Assembly (NCBI GenBank): GCA_016721925.1
Contig: JADKHE010000001.1
Span: 248,001 to 312,000 of the forward strand
Direction of reading: 5' to 3'
Length of the DNA: 64,000 nucleotides
Origin: Candidatus Skiveiella danica
GTDB taxonomy: Bacteria; Pseudomonadota; Gammaproteobacteria; Burkholderiales; Burkholderiaceae_C
In this document: piece after piece, positions 8,073 through 17,194 of the stretch
Position numbering within the stretch: the stretch's first letter is position 1
Layout: every line of letters begins with the position of its first letter
Translations under genes and position numbers: made by a program
The notes under the pieces: model-generated
Seen by the model: only the letters and a program-made list of their open reading frames with translations
Database searches by the model: none
What the model was told of the DNA's origin: nothing

Positions 8073-9284
8073 ATGACCGACACCTCAACCCCCTCTCTCA
8101 AGCAACTCAGCATCCAGCGCACCGCGCCTGGCGGGCCCAAGCGGCGGCGCTGGGGTCTGTGGGTGGGTGCCGCGCTGGCCGTGGTGGCGGTGGGCGCCTT
8201 CGTGCTGCGACCGGGCAAGACCGAGGTGCAGGTGACCTCGGTGGTCACCACGTATCCGTCGCAGCAGTACGCCCAGCTCACGGCCTCGGGCTACGTGGTG
8301 GCGCAGCGCCGCGCCGCCGTGGCCAGCAAGGCGACCGGGCGGCTGGAGGTGCTGAACGTGCGCGAAGGCAGCCTGGTGAAGCAGGGCGATGTGCTGGCGC
8401 GGCTCGATGCCAGCGATGTGCGCGCGGCGCTGGCGCAGGCGCAGGCGGGCATCCGCCAGGCCGAGGCGGCGGTGGCGCAGGCGGGGGTGGAGCGCACCCA
8501 GGCCGAGGCCGACCTCAAACGCCAGCAGGCCCTGCAGGCCAAGGGGTTTGTGTCGCCGCAGACGGTGGAGACCGCGATGACCCGCGTCAACGCCACCCAA
8601 GCGGCGATGGCCACGGCCGAAGCGGCGGTGGCCGTGGCCCGCGCCCAGCTCAAGGTGCAGCAGGTGAACCTGGACTACACCGAGATCCGCGCGCCTTTCG
8701 ATGGCGTGGTGCTGGTGAAGAGCGCCAATGTGGGCGACATCATCACGCCGTTCTCCAGCGCGGCCGGCGCCCAGGGCGCGGTGGTCACCATGGCCGACAT
8801 GGGCACGCTGGAGGTGGAGGCCGACGTGTCGGAGAGCAACCTGGCGAAGGCGAAGATCGGCCAGCCGGTGGAGATCACGCTCGATGCGCTGCCCGATGCG
8901 CGTTTTCGCGGCAGCGTGGTGGGCATCGTGCCCACCGTGGACCGCGCCAAGGCCACGGTGATGACCAAGATCCGATTCGAGAAGCTCGACCCGCGCATCC
9001 TGCCCGAGATGAGCGCCAAGGTCACCATCCTGTCGCAGCCGGCCACCGACGCCGACCAGAAGCCGCTGCTGGCGGTCAACCCCAAGGCGGTGGTGGAGCG
9101 CGACGGCCGCAAGCAGGTGCTGCGCGTGAAGGACGACACGGTGGAGGCGGTGGACGTCACGCCCGGGCGGCGCATCGGTGACAGCCTGGAGATCACCGGC
9201 GCGCTGAAGTCGGGCGACAAGGTGGTGCTGTCGCCGCCGGACAAGTTGGCGGGTGGCATGAAGATCGCGGTTGCTGCCAAATGA
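8073..9284 (+). CDS. Efflux periplasmic adaptor subunit (MacA/HlyD-like)
   Basis: A 403-residue membrane-fusion protein. A single N-terminal membrane anchor (WGLWVGAALAVVAVGAFVL, residues about 25-43) is followed by a lipoyl half-motif (VVAQRRAAVASKATGRL, EGSLVKQGDVLARLD), a long Ala/Gln-rich alpha-helical coiled-coil hairpin (about 115-195), the second lipoyl half (YTEIRAPFDGVV), and beta-barrel and membrane-proximal domains. It should connect the inner-membrane ABC transporter encoded just downstream to an outer-membrane exit duct. The stop codon overlaps the next start by 4 bp (ATGA at 9281), so it is the first gene of a coupled four-gene operon. The substrate is unknown. Confidence 0.9.
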   Translation: MTDTSTPSLKQLSIQRTAPGGPKRRRWGLWVGAALAVVAVGAFVLRPGKTEVQVTSVVTTYPSQQYAQLTASGYVVAQRRAAVASKATGRLEVLNVREGSLVKQGDVLARLDASDVRAALAQAQAGIRQAEAAVAQAGVERTQAEADLKRQQALQAKGFVSPQTVETAMTRVNATQAAMATAEAAVAVARAQLKVQQVNLDYTEIRAPFDGVVLVKSANVGDIITPFSSAAGAQGAVVTMADMGTLEVEADVSESNLAKAKIGQPVEITLDALPDARFRGSVVGIVPTVDRAKATVMTKIRFEKLDPRILPEMSAKVTILSQPATDADQKPLLAVNPKAVVERDGRKQVLRVKDDTVEAVDVTPGRRIGDSLEITGALKSGDKVVLSPPDKLAGGMKIAVAAK

Positions 9285-9991
9285 CGGCCGCGCCGCCGGT
9301 CATCCGCATCCGCGCGCTGAGCAAGTCCTACCAGCGCGGTGAGCAGTTCATTCCCGTTCTGGAGGGTGTGGACCTCGATGTCAACGAAGCCGAATTCATC
9401 GCCCTCATGGGCCCCAGCGGCTCGGGCAAGAGCACCTTGCTGAACCTGATCGCCGGCATCGACCAGCCCACCGGCGGCACCATCGAGATCGGCGGCGTGA
9501 ACATCGCGCAGCTGCGCGAGGGTGAACTGGCCGACTGGCGCGCCGCGCACGTGGGCTTCATCTTCCAGTTCTACAACCTGATGCCGGTGCTGACGGCCTT
9601 CGAGAACGTCGAGCTGCCGCTGCTGCTGACCTCGCTGGGCCGCGCCGAGCGCCGCCGCCATGTGGAAGCGGCGCTGGCCATGGTCCGCCTGACCGACCGC
9701 ATGGACCATTACCCCAACGAGCTCTCCGGCGGCCAGCAGCAGCGCGTGGCCATTGCCCGCGCACTGGTGACCGACCCGACGCTGATCGTCGCCGACGAGC
9801 CCACCGGCGACCTCGACCGCGTGACCGCCGCCGAGGTGCTGGACCTGCTGGACGAGCTGCACCGCGAACTCGGCAAGACCATCGTGATGGTCACGCACGA
9901 CCCCAAGGCCGCCGCACGCGCCGGGCGCCTGATCCACCTTGAAAAAGGGGTGCTGGTGCCGGACGCCGAAGTGGCGGCCGATCCGCACTGA
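9281..9991 (+). CDS. ABC transporter ATP-binding protein (MacB/LolD type)
   Basis: A 236-residue nucleotide-binding subunit. Walker A GPSGSGKST (residues about 44-52), Q-loop in FIFQFYNLMP, signature LSGGQQQRVAIARAL, Walker B LIVADEPTGDLD and the switch His in MVTHDP are all intact. The TGDLD Walker-B extension and the FQFYNLMP Q-loop are typical of the MacB/LolD/FtsE branch, whose permeases are FtsX-like and often work by mechanotransmission rather than by transport across the membrane. It overlaps the adaptor gene by 4 bp, and two FtsX-like permease genes follow, so it most likely energises that permease pair. Confidence 0.95.
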   Translation: MTAAPPVIRIRALSKSYQRGEQFIPVLEGVDLDVNEAEFIALMGPSGSGKSTLLNLIAGIDQPTGGTIEIGGVNIAQLREGELADWRAAHVGFIFQFYNLMPVLTAFENVELPLLLTSLGRAERRRHVEAALAMVRLTDRMDHYPNELSGGQQQRVAIARALVTDPTLIVADEPTGDLDRVTAAEVLDLLDELHRELGKTIVMVTHDPKAAARAGRLIHLEKGVLVPDAEVAADPH

Positions 9992-10007
9992 ACCGCCAGC
10001 CCGCGCC

Positions 10008-11168
10008 ATGTTCCTGCTGCGCCTGCTGTTCAAGAACGCGTTTCGCCACCGGCTGCGCACGGTGCTGACGATGGTCGGCCTGGTGGTGGCGATCTGCGCC
10101 TTCGGCCTGCTGCGCACCATCATCGACGCCTGGTACGCGGGCGTGGAAGGCACGTCCAGCACGCGGCTGATCACACGCAACTCCATTTCGCTGACCTTCC
10201 CGCTGCCGCTGAGCTATGCCGACCGGCTGCGCAGCGTCGAGGGCGTCACCGGCGTCAGCTGGTCGAACTGGTTCGGCGGGGTGTACATCACCGAGCGCAA
10301 CTTCTTTCCCCAGTTTGCGGTGGACGCCCCCAGTTACCTGGCGCTGTACCCCGAGTACGTGCTGAAGGACGACGAGAAGAAGGCCTTCCTGCTGGACCGC
10401 CAGGGCGTGATCGTCGGGCGCAAGCTGGCCGACACCTACGCCTGGAAGGTGGGCGACCAGATTCCGCTGCGCGGCACCATCTACCCCGGCACCTGGGTCT
10501 TCAACCTGCGCGGCATCTGGGACGGGGTGGACGCCAAGACCGACGAGTCGCAGCTGCTGATGCACTGGCAGTACCTGTCGGAGACCGCGCGCAAGCGCCT
10601 GGGCCGCAGCATGGTCGACTACGTGGGGGTCTACGTGGTGCGCATCGACCAGCCCGACAACGCGCCGCTCGTGTCGGAGCGCATCGACACCCTGTTCAAG
10701 AACTCGCTCGGCGAGACGCTCACCGAGACGGAAAAGGCCTTCCAGCTCGGCTTTGTCTCGATGAGCGAGACCATCCTGGTGGCGATCAGCGCGGTCAGCC
10801 TGGTGATCGTGGTCATCATCATGGCCGTCATGGCCAACACCATGAGCATGACCGCGCGTGAGCGCCTGTCGGAATACGCCACGCTGAAGGCGCTGGGCTT
10901 TCCGCCGGGTTTCATCGTGAAGCTGCTGTTCGGCGAGAGCCTGGTGATCGCGCTGCTGGGCGGCGGGCTGGGCATGGCTTTGACGCTGCCGATCGCGGCG
11001 GCCTTTGCGAAGTCGGTGGGCACGCTGTTTCCGGTGTTCCTGGTGTCGGACCTCACGATGGCGCTGCAGCTGGCCGCCAGCGTCGTGGTGGGCCTGGTGG
11101 CCGCCGCCTGGCCGGCCTGGAAGATGAGTCGCATCAGCATCGTCAACGGGCTGCGTCACGTCGCATGA
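10008..11168 (+). CDS. FtsX-like ABC transporter permease 1
   Basis: A 386-residue permease. One N-terminal membrane segment (FRHRLRTVLTMVGLVVAICAFGLL), a large periplasmic domain (about residues 45-255), then three C-terminal membrane helices with the family's ERLSEYATLKALGF coupling segment between the second and third. This is the MacB/LolC-E topology. The start at 10008 is chosen because the protein begins MFLLRLLFKNAFRHRLR, a usual N-terminus for these permeases; it follows the ATPase stop by 16 bp. The stop overlaps a possible ATG of the second permease (ATGA at 11165). The two permeases probably form a heterodimer. Confidence 0.9.
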   Translation: MFLLRLLFKNAFRHRLRTVLTMVGLVVAICAFGLLRTIIDAWYAGVEGTSSTRLITRNSISLTFPLPLSYADRLRSVEGVTGVSWSNWFGGVYITERNFFPQFAVDAPSYLALYPEYVLKDDEKKAFLLDRQGVIVGRKLADTYAWKVGDQIPLRGTIYPGTWVFNLRGIWDGVDAKTDESQLLMHWQYLSETARKRLGRSMVDYVGVYVVRIDQPDNAPLVSERIDTLFKNSLGETLTETEKAFQLGFVSMSETILVAISAVSLVIVVIIMAVMANTMSMTARERLSEYATLKALGFPPGFIVKLLFGESLVIALLGGGLGMALTLPIAAAFAKSVGTLFPVFLVSDLTMALQLAASVVVGLVAAAWPAWKMSRISIVNGLRHVA

Positions 11169-11209
11169 TGGCCGCCCTGTACCAGCCGGGGCGCCGGCGA
11201 CGATCGTCT

Positions 11210-12379
11210 ATGAAAGCGATACCGTTGTCGTATATCGCCCGCAACCTCTGGGTGCGCCGCGTCACCACGCTGCTGACCGCCGGCGGCATGGCGCTGGTGG
11301 TGTTCGTGTTCGCCACCGTGCTGATGATGGGCGAGGGCATCCGCGCCACGCTGGTGGCCACCGGGCAGCCCGACAACGTGCTGCTGCTGCGCAAGGGGGC
11401 GGGTGCCGAGATCAACAGCGGCATCGAACGGGCCAAGGCCGCGATGGTGGAGAGCCTGGACGGCATCGCCACCAACGGCGAGGGCCGGCGCCTGGTGAGC
11501 AAGGAGCCGGTGGTGCTGATCAATCTGCCCAAGCGCAGCAACGGCAAGCCCAGCAACGTCACGGTGCGCGGCACCTCCGCGCTGGGGCTCGAGCTGCGCC
11601 CGCAGGTGCGCGTGATCGAGGGCCGCATGTTCCGCCCCGGCACCTCGGAGATCATCGCGGGGCGCTCCGTGGCCAGCGGCTTTCGTGGCGCGGCCCTGGG
11701 CGAGACGCTGCGCTTTGCCCAGCGCGACTGGGTGGTGGTGGGCGTGTTCGACTCGAAAAAGACCGCCTTCGACAGCGAGATTTGGGGCGACGCCGAGCAG
11801 ATGATGGCGGCCTTCCGCCGCCCGGTCTATTCGACGCTGGTGCTGCGCCTGAACCAGCGCGAGGCGCTGGCTGGGCTCAAGGCCGCGATCGAGGCTGACC
11901 CGCGCCTGCAGCTCGACGTCAAGCCCGAGACCCAGTTCTACGCCGAACAGAGCGAGGCGCTGGCCACCTTCATCCGCATCCTGGGCTTGAGCCTGTCAGT
12001 GATCTTTTCGATCGGGGCCATCGTCGGAGCCATGATCACCATGTTTGCCGCGGTGGCGCAGCGCGTGGGCGAGATCGGCACCCTGCGCGCGCTGGGTTTT
12101 CGGCGCGGGGCGGTGCTGGTGGCCTTTCTGGCGGAGTCGTTGCTGCTGTCGCTGGTGGGGGGCGTGGTGGGCCTGGCGGCGGCCTCCGGCATGCAGGCCG
12201 TGGACATCTCGACCACCAACTTCCAGACCTTCAGCGAGATTGCCTTCCAGTTCCGCCTGACCCCGGCGATCGCAGCACAGACGCTGCTGTTTGCACTGGC
12301 CATGGGCTTCGTCGGCGGCTTCATCCCGGCCTGGCGGGCGGCGCGGCTGAAGATCGTCGACGGCCTGCGGGCGGCTTGA
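11210..12379 (+). CDS. FtsX-like ABC transporter permease 2
   Basis: A 389-residue permease with the same layout as its upstream partner: N-terminal helix (VTTLLTAGGMALVVFVFATVL), a periplasmic domain, and three C-terminal helices flanking QRVGEIGTLRALGFRRG. The start at 11210 (MKAIPLSYIARNLW) matches the family's usual N-terminus. An in-frame ATG at 11165 overlapping the preceding stop would add 15 basic residues and would fit translational coupling, so the start is not settled. Sequence differs clearly from permease 1, pointing to a heterodimeric transporter with the MacA-like adaptor. Last gene of the operon; 177 bp separate it from the next gene. Confidence 0.88.
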   Translation: MKAIPLSYIARNLWVRRVTTLLTAGGMALVVFVFATVLMMGEGIRATLVATGQPDNVLLLRKGAGAEINSGIERAKAAMVESLDGIATNGEGRRLVSKEPVVLINLPKRSNGKPSNVTVRGTSALGLELRPQVRVIEGRMFRPGTSEIIAGRSVASGFRGAALGETLRFAQRDWVVVGVFDSKKTAFDSEIWGDAEQMMAAFRRPVYSTLVLRLNQREALAGLKAAIEADPRLQLDVKPETQFYAEQSEALATFIRILGLSLSVIFSIGAIVGAMITMFAAVAQRVGEIGTLRALGFRRGAVLVAFLAESLLLSLVGGVVGLAAASGMQAVDISTTNFQTFSEIAFQFRLTPAIAAQTLLFALAMGFVGGFIPAWRAARLKIVDGLRAA

Positions 12380-12556
12380 GGCGGGGCAAACGCGGGCCGA
12401 TCGGTGCCTGGGGTGCAACGGCGCTTGTCCGCGTTGCCGGCTGGGTCGTTACCGAGGCGACAAGGGCGAGACGGTTGGCGGGCCCACAATGCGCCGCTTG
12501 ACCCGCTGCCCGCACGTCCTGAACGCTGGCGCATCCACCGACAAAGGAATTTTCTG

Positions 12557-13732
12557 ATGACCAAACCGTATGACCTCGTCGTCCATGGCGCAACCGGCTT
12601 CACCGGCCGGCTGGTGGTGGAGTACCTGCTGCAGCGCTACCCCGCGGGCTCCGGCCTGCGCTGGGCCATGGGCGGGCGCAGCGCCGCCAAGCTGGCTGCC
12701 GTGCGCGACGAAGTGGGCGCCCCAGCAGACACGCCGCTGGTCGTCACCGACAGCGCCGACGCGGCCAGCCTGCAGGCGCTGATGGCGCAGACCCGCCTGG
12801 TGCTGACCACCGTGGGCCCCTACCAGCTCTATGGCAACGAGCTGGTGGCCGCCTGCGCCGCCAGCGGCGTCGACTACGTCGACCTCTGCGGCGAGCCGGC
12901 CTGGATGCGCCAGATGATCGACGCCCACGAGGCACAGGCCAAGGCCAGCGGTGCGCGCATCGTGTTCTCGTGCGGCTTCGATTCGATCCCGTTCGACCTC
13001 GGGGTGTTCATGCTCCAGAACGAGATGAAGGCCCGCTTCGGCCATCCGGCCAGCCGCGTGCGGGGGCGGGTGCGCAAGATGAAAGGCACCTTCTCCGGGG
13101 GCACCGCCGCCAGCCTGAAGGCGACGATGGCCGCCGCTGCCACCAACCCCCACGTGCTGGACCTGCTGCGCAACCCGTTCTCGCTGACGCCCGGCTTCGA
13201 AGGCCCGCGCCAGCCTTCGGGCGCCAAGCCCATGCTGGACGAGGCGCTGGGCCTGTGGGTTGCGCCTTTCGTGATGGCAGCCATCAATACCCGCAACGTG
13301 CACCGCTCCAACTTCCTGCTGGGCCAGGCCTATGGGGCGGACTTCGTCTACGACGAGATGCTCATCACCGGCGCCGGCGAGAAGGGCGAGGCGTTCGCCA
13401 AGGCCGTGGCGGCCGACAAATCCCTCGGTGCTGACGGCGGCCCGAAACCCGGCGAAGGCCCCTCGCGCGAGGAGCGCGAGGCGGGCTTCTACGACGTGCT
13501 GTTCCTGGGCGAAGACGCCGCCGGCCACCAGCTGCGCGTGGGCGTCACCGGCGACCGCGACCCCGGCTACGGCTCCACCTCGAAGATGATCACCGAAGCC
13601 GCCGTGTGCCTGCTGCAGGAATGCGCCGACACACCCGGCGGCATCTGGACCCCGGCCGCCGCGATGGGCCAGCGCCTGATCGAGCGGCTCCAGGCCAACG
13701 CCGGCCTAAGCTTTTCGGTCGAGCCAGCCTGA
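12557..13732 (+). CDS. Saccharopine dehydrogenase-like NAD(P)-binding oxidoreductase
   Basis: A 391-residue protein. The start at 12557 has AAAGGAAT a few bases upstream. The N-terminus carries a Rossmann motif, VVHGATGFTGRLVVEYL (GxxGxxG, residues about 8-20), followed by GVDYVDLCGEPAWMR and GARIVFSCGFDSIPFDLG, all characteristic of the saccharopine-dehydrogenase-like family that includes mycobacterial trans-acting enoyl reductases. Those enzymes reduce a lipid intermediate; in proteobacteria the substrate is generally unknown. No polyketide synthase is nearby, so lysine metabolism or lipid reduction cannot be decided. It stands alone and is convergent with the cupin gene. Confidence 0.85.
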   Translation: MTKPYDLVVHGATGFTGRLVVEYLLQRYPAGSGLRWAMGGRSAAKLAAVRDEVGAPADTPLVVTDSADAASLQALMAQTRLVLTTVGPYQLYGNELVAACAASGVDYVDLCGEPAWMRQMIDAHEAQAKASGARIVFSCGFDSIPFDLGVFMLQNEMKARFGHPASRVRGRVRKMKGTFSGGTAASLKATMAAAATNPHVLDLLRNPFSLTPGFEGPRQPSGAKPMLDEALGLWVAPFVMAAINTRNVHRSNFLLGQAYGADFVYDEMLITGAGEKGEAFAKAVAADKSLGADGGPKPGEGPSREEREAGFYDVLFLGEDAAGHQLRVGVTGDRDPGYGSTSKMITEAAVCLLQECADTPGGIWTPAAAMGQRLIERLQANAGLSFSVEPA

Positions 13733-13771
13733 AGGTGGCGCACCGGCCGACCGGTATTTGGCTGTGGTTGC

Positions 13772-14464
13772 CTAGGGGGTCAGGAACTTGGCACCGAGGT
13801 GCCCCACCTTGACATAGATGAGCGCGCCCTGCGCGCCAGTGAACGGCGTGTGGCGGCTCCAGCGCGGGCTGCGCAGCCAGGTGCCGGCCGGATAGTTGCC
13901 GGCCTCGTCCTGGAACAGGCCATCCAGCACGAAGATTTCCTCGCCGCCGGGATGCGTGTGCGTATTGAAGCGCGTCTGCGGCGCCCAGCGCACCAGGGCC
14001 GTGCTGACGCCGTCGAATTCGTGCAGGGGCATCACGGAGAGCCCCGGGACCAGGCCGGCGCGCCAGGGCTCGCTCAGGGTGTCGATGCGCACGGTCTGAA
14101 GGTCGCCCTGGGCGAACTGCCAGAGCTTGACGAACAGCACGCAGCCTTCGCGGGAGAACGGGGCGTGCGCGCTGCCGGGCGGGTTGCGCAGATAGGTGCC
14201 TGCCGGGTAGTCACCGGCCTCGTCCGAAAACACGCCTTCGAGCACCAGGATTTCTTCGCCGCCGCCGTGAACGTGCCGCTCGAAGCGCGAGTTCGGCGCA
14301 TAGCGCACCACGCTGGTGGCGCGCGCCACTTCGCCGCCGACGCGGTCCAACATGCGGCGCTCAACGCCGGGCTGGGGCGAGGGCGCCCATGCGGCGTCGC
14401 TGACGGGGGCGACCACCCGCCGGGAAAAATCGTCATTCAGGTTCAGGGGCGCTACCATTTGCAT
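13772..14464 (-). CDS. Double-cupin protein (ChrR-like cupin domains)
   Basis: A 230-residue protein made of two similar cupin domains. The first has RFERHVHGGGEEILVLEGVF...GDYPAGTYLRNPPGSAH, the second RFNTHTHPGGEEIFVLDGLF...GNYPAGTWLRSP. Each has the HxHxGGEE metal-binding block and the YPAGT(Y/W)LR block seen in the C-terminal cupin of ChrR-type anti-sigma factors. The zinc-binding N-terminal anti-sigma domain of ChrR is absent and no sigma-factor gene is adjacent, so an anti-sigma role is unlikely; a metal-dependent oxygenase or sensor is possible. The ATG at 14464 is preferred (AGGAT about ten bases upstream) over a TTG at 14467. Confidence 0.85.
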   Translation of the reverse strand: MQMVAPLNLNDDFSRRVVAPVSDAAWAPSPQPGVERRMLDRVGGEVARATSVVRYAPNSRFERHVHGGGEEILVLEGVFSDEAGDYPAGTYLRNPPGSAHAPFSREGCVLFVKLWQFAQGDLQTVRIDTLSEPWRAGLVPGLSVMPLHEFDGVSTALVRWAPQTRFNTHTHPGGEEIFVLDGLFQDEAGNYPAGTWLRSPRWSRHTPFTGAQGALIYVKVGHLGAKFLTP

Positions 14465-14560
14465 CAAGGCATCCTACAGCCCCCGCCTGGCACCCGGCGG
14501 ATGCCGTCGAAAGCCCCTGATTCGTCCCCTGATACTCCCACAGAGAGAGAACCCCAACCC

Positions 14561-15274
14561 ATGTCCATTCCCCGGATCACTGATGAACTTGAACTGCTGG
14601 ACGGCCTGGTCGACCTGGCGCAGCACCCGCGCGTCATCGAACTCGGCTGCGGCGCGGCGCAGCTGTCGCGCAAGCTGCTGGAGCGCTTCGCGGCCAGCGA
14701 AGTCACCGCGCTGGAGGTGGACGAGCGCCAGCATGCCAAGAACCTCGCCAACCCGCAGGCGCGGCTGAACTTCGTGGCGGCAGGCGCGCAGGCGATCCCA
14801 TTCGAGGCCGGCCGCTTCGACCTGGCGCTGATGCTGAAGTCGCTGCACCACGTACCGCTGGATCTCCTGGACGTGGCGCTGGCCGAGGCGCATCGCGTGC
14901 TGCGCCCGGACGGGCTGCTGTACGTGTCTGAGCCGGTGTTTTCCGGCGCGCTGAACGAGGTAATGCGGCTGTTCCACGACGAGGAGGTGGTGCGTGCGGC
15001 GGCGCTGGCCGCGCTGCAGCGGGCGGTCGCCTCGGGCGCGTGGGAGCAGGTGAGCGAAACCTTCTTCGACGTGCCGGTGCACTACCGCGACTTCGCCGAA
15101 TTTGAGCAGCGCATGATCGGCGTGACCTACCTCGATCACCGCCTCGACGACTCCACCCTGGCCGCCGTGCGCGCGCGCTTCGAGCCGCACATGACGGCCG
15201 ACGGCGCCCACTTTGTGCGGCCGATGCGGGTCAACCTTTTTCGGAAGCGGCACTTCGGCTCTTTTTCCTCGTAG
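14561..15274 (+). CDS. Class I SAM-dependent methyltransferase
   Basis: A 237-residue cytoplasmic enzyme. Motif I RVIELGCGAAQLSRKLLE (residues about 25-42) binds S-adenosylmethionine; ALEVDERQ is the acidic motif II; GRFDLALMLKSLHHVPLDLL and LRPDGLLYVSEPVF are motif III/post-motif regions typical of the methyltransferase-11 group. The C-terminal third (HYRDFAEFEQRMIGVTYLDH) is probably the substrate-selecting part. The substrate cannot be inferred. A purine-rich GAGAGAGAA lies about ten bases upstream of the start. It is divergent from the double-cupin gene, with less than 100 bp between them. Confidence 0.88.
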   Translation: MSIPRITDELELLDGLVDLAQHPRVIELGCGAAQLSRKLLERFAASEVTALEVDERQHAKNLANPQARLNFVAAGAQAIPFEAGRFDLALMLKSLHHVPLDLLDVALAEAHRVLRPDGLLYVSEPVFSGALNEVMRLFHDEEVVRAAALAALQRAVASGAWEQVSETFFDVPVHYRDFAEFEQRMIGVTYLDHRLDDSTLAAVRARFEPHMTADGAHFVRPMRVNLFRKRHFGSFSS

Positions 15275-16056
15275 GATAGACATTCTTTGCTATCGAAGAA
15301 AATGACCGATCCGGTGCCTGCAACCAGCGACGGGCGTTGCGATCTGGTCAGCTGCAGCACCGCGCCCACCCGTGCCTTCTTGACATCTTCCTGGCGGAAC
15401 GGCTGCACCGGCCGCCGAATTCGCTTGTTACTGTTGCCCTTGAAAGGTTCAGCACAGCCAGAGCCTATCGGGGCGGACGATGGACTACTTTGTATCGGTG
15501 CCTACCGACAAGATCGCCTGGTGTGCGGTTAGGGTGAAATCGACCATGTAGGCCACGCTCGGATCGCTCAGCCTAGACCAAACGCATGGTCGATTTTGCA
15601 CGACAAGCAGACGTTACCAAGAAACTCGAACGGGCCCAGCCATGCAAACAGGAGCCGGAGTTGTACCAGAGTCAGGCCGAGACGTGACTTGACGGAGGCC
15701 GCAAAGCATGACTACAGAATGAACGCGCCGGCCGAATGTAAGACTGCAACGAGGACGCAGAGCATCAGATCGCGGGACAGGGTGGTATGGTCCGCTGTTG
15801 ACTGTGAAAAAAACGCATGGCTTGTCGCCTGTTGTTATGGACTGCCAAGCCGACGTGGCGCTCAGCAGGAACAGCAGGCCGACAATGCCGAGGGCCAACC
15901 GCCCCCAACCAGTTCGCCATCAGACAGGCCCAGGGGCATGCCCGGCACCAACAAAACCCAAGAAGGCAAAATGATCGCCATTGCGCTCCAGTTCCTATCA
16001 CCAGGTTGCCGGCCATAAGCGGCCGCAGCACAGCCGGCAGGCGGGTGTGCGCCATC
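15275..16056. other. Gene-poor stretch with no supported gene
   Basis: About 780 bp. Several short frames exist on both strands but none has recognisable domains, consistent codon use or a convincing start. On the minus strand between about 16016 and 15790, hydrophobic segments appear in different frames (for example LALGIVGLLFLLSATSAW), which could be a decayed small membrane protein, but I cannot join them. A degenerate AGCTAT repeat lies at its left end. Confidence 0.45.
15283..15325 (-). repeat. Degenerate AGCTAT repeat copy
   Basis: On the minus strand, CGGATCGGTCATTTTC is followed by TTCGATAGC. It resembles the copy at 34645-34716 but lacks about nine bases of the AGCTATC half of the hairpin. 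Weaker than the other copies. Confidence 0.4.
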
Positions 16057-17064
16057 TCAGCGTCGGACCTGCAGCGCGCCAGGATTGACGATGTTGGTGG
16101 GAGTGCCTTTGATGAAGTTCACGACGTTGTCGAAGGCTGCGCCAAAGTACAACTCGTAGCTGTCCTGCTCCACGTAGCCGATGTGGGGGGTGCAGATGCA
16201 GCTTTCCAGCCGCAGCAGCGCATGGCCTTGGAGGATCGGTTCCGTCTCGAAGACGTCAACGGCGGCCAGTCCCGGTCGTCCCCGGTTCAGGGCGCTGATG
16301 AGCACGTCGGGCTGCAGCAGTTCCGCGCGCGACGTATTGACGAACAAGGAGGTGGGCTTCATGCGGGAGAGGTCGTCGAGTGTGACGATCCCCTGGGTGG
16401 CCTCGTGCAGGCGAAGGTGCAGCGACAGCACGTCGGATTCCTCAAAAAAGGCCTCACGTGTGGCGGCCGGTACAAACCCGTCGCCAGCCGCCTTCAGGCG
16501 CGAGGTCTCGCTGCCCCAGATCATGACGTGCATGCCGAAAGCCTTGCCGTAGCCGGCAACGAGCTGCCCAATTTTTCCATAACCCCAGATGCCAAGCACC
16601 TTGCCTCGGAGAACCTGGCCAAGCGAAAAATTCGGCGGCATCGCAGCCGACTTCAGTCCGGACTGCTGCCAGGCGCCGTGCTTGAGATTGCCGATGTACT
16701 GGGGCAGGCGGCGCATGGCCGCCATGATCAGGGCCCAGGTCAATTCCGCGGGCGCAACCGGTGAGCCCGTTCCTTCGGCGACGGCGATGCCCCTTTCCGT
16801 GCATGCAGCAACGTCGATGTGAGCGCCGACGCGGCCGGTCTGAACGATGAGTTTGAGGCGGGGCAGCTTGTCGACCAGTTGGCGAGTGATGGCGGTGCGC
16901 TCGCGAATCAACACGATCACATCCGCATCCTTCAGGCGAACGGACAGCTGCCCGATACCCTTGACGGTGTTGGTATAGACCTTGGCCGGAAAGGCGTCCA
17001 GCCGAGACGCGCACTTGAGCTTGCGCACGGCATCCTGATAGTCGTCGAGAATCACAATGTTCAT
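16057..17064 (-). CDS. D-2-hydroxyacid dehydrogenase family protein
   Basis: A 335-residue NAD(P)-dependent dehydrogenase of the D-isomer-specific family (phosphoglycerate dehydrogenase/formate dehydrogenase-like fold). The nucleotide-binding motif GIWGYGKIGQLVAGYG is at about residues 158-173. The three catalytic positions are visible: Arg in VNTSRAELL, Glu in VFETEPI and His in CTPHIGYVE. The N-terminal MNIVILDDYQD is common in a subgroup annotated as phosphoglycerate dehydrogenase-like proteins, but serine biosynthesis is not implied by context. No ACT domain is present. The gene is flanked by a gene-poor stretch on its 3' side and by a small exported protein upstream. Confidence 0.9.
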   Translation of the reverse strand: MNIVILDDYQDAVRKLKCASRLDAFPAKVYTNTVKGIGQLSVRLKDADVIVLIRERTAITRQLVDKLPRLKLIVQTGRVGAHIDVAACTERGIAVAEGTGSPVAPAELTWALIMAAMRRLPQYIGNLKHGAWQQSGLKSAAMPPNFSLGQVLRGKVLGIWGYGKIGQLVAGYGKAFGMHVMIWGSETSRLKAAGDGFVPAATREAFFEESDVLSLHLRLHEATQGIVTLDDLSRMKPTSLFVNTSRAELLQPDVLISALNRGRPGLAAVDVFETEPILQGHALLRLESCICTPHIGYVEQDSYELYFGAAFDNVVNFIKGTPTNIVNPGALQVRR

Positions 17065-17194
17065 GCCGCCATTGTGCCCGTGGACAGACGCTCAATCTGG
17101 AGCGCAACCCCAGATTCGATGGTCCACAACCGATGCGGGATGGCACGCGCCGCCATTCGAGCCGGCATTGCGGGGCGCGTGCGTGTCGAAAGCG

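Noticed and set aside
13772..14464. ChrR anti-sigma factor
   Set aside because: Cupin blocks match, but the zinc-binding N-terminal domain and a sigma-factor neighbour are missing.
15596..16018. A 140-residue plus-strand frame in the gene-poor stretch
   Set aside because: Composition is random-looking with many Arg, Ser and Thr; no domain, no ribosome-binding site, and no resemblance to any family.
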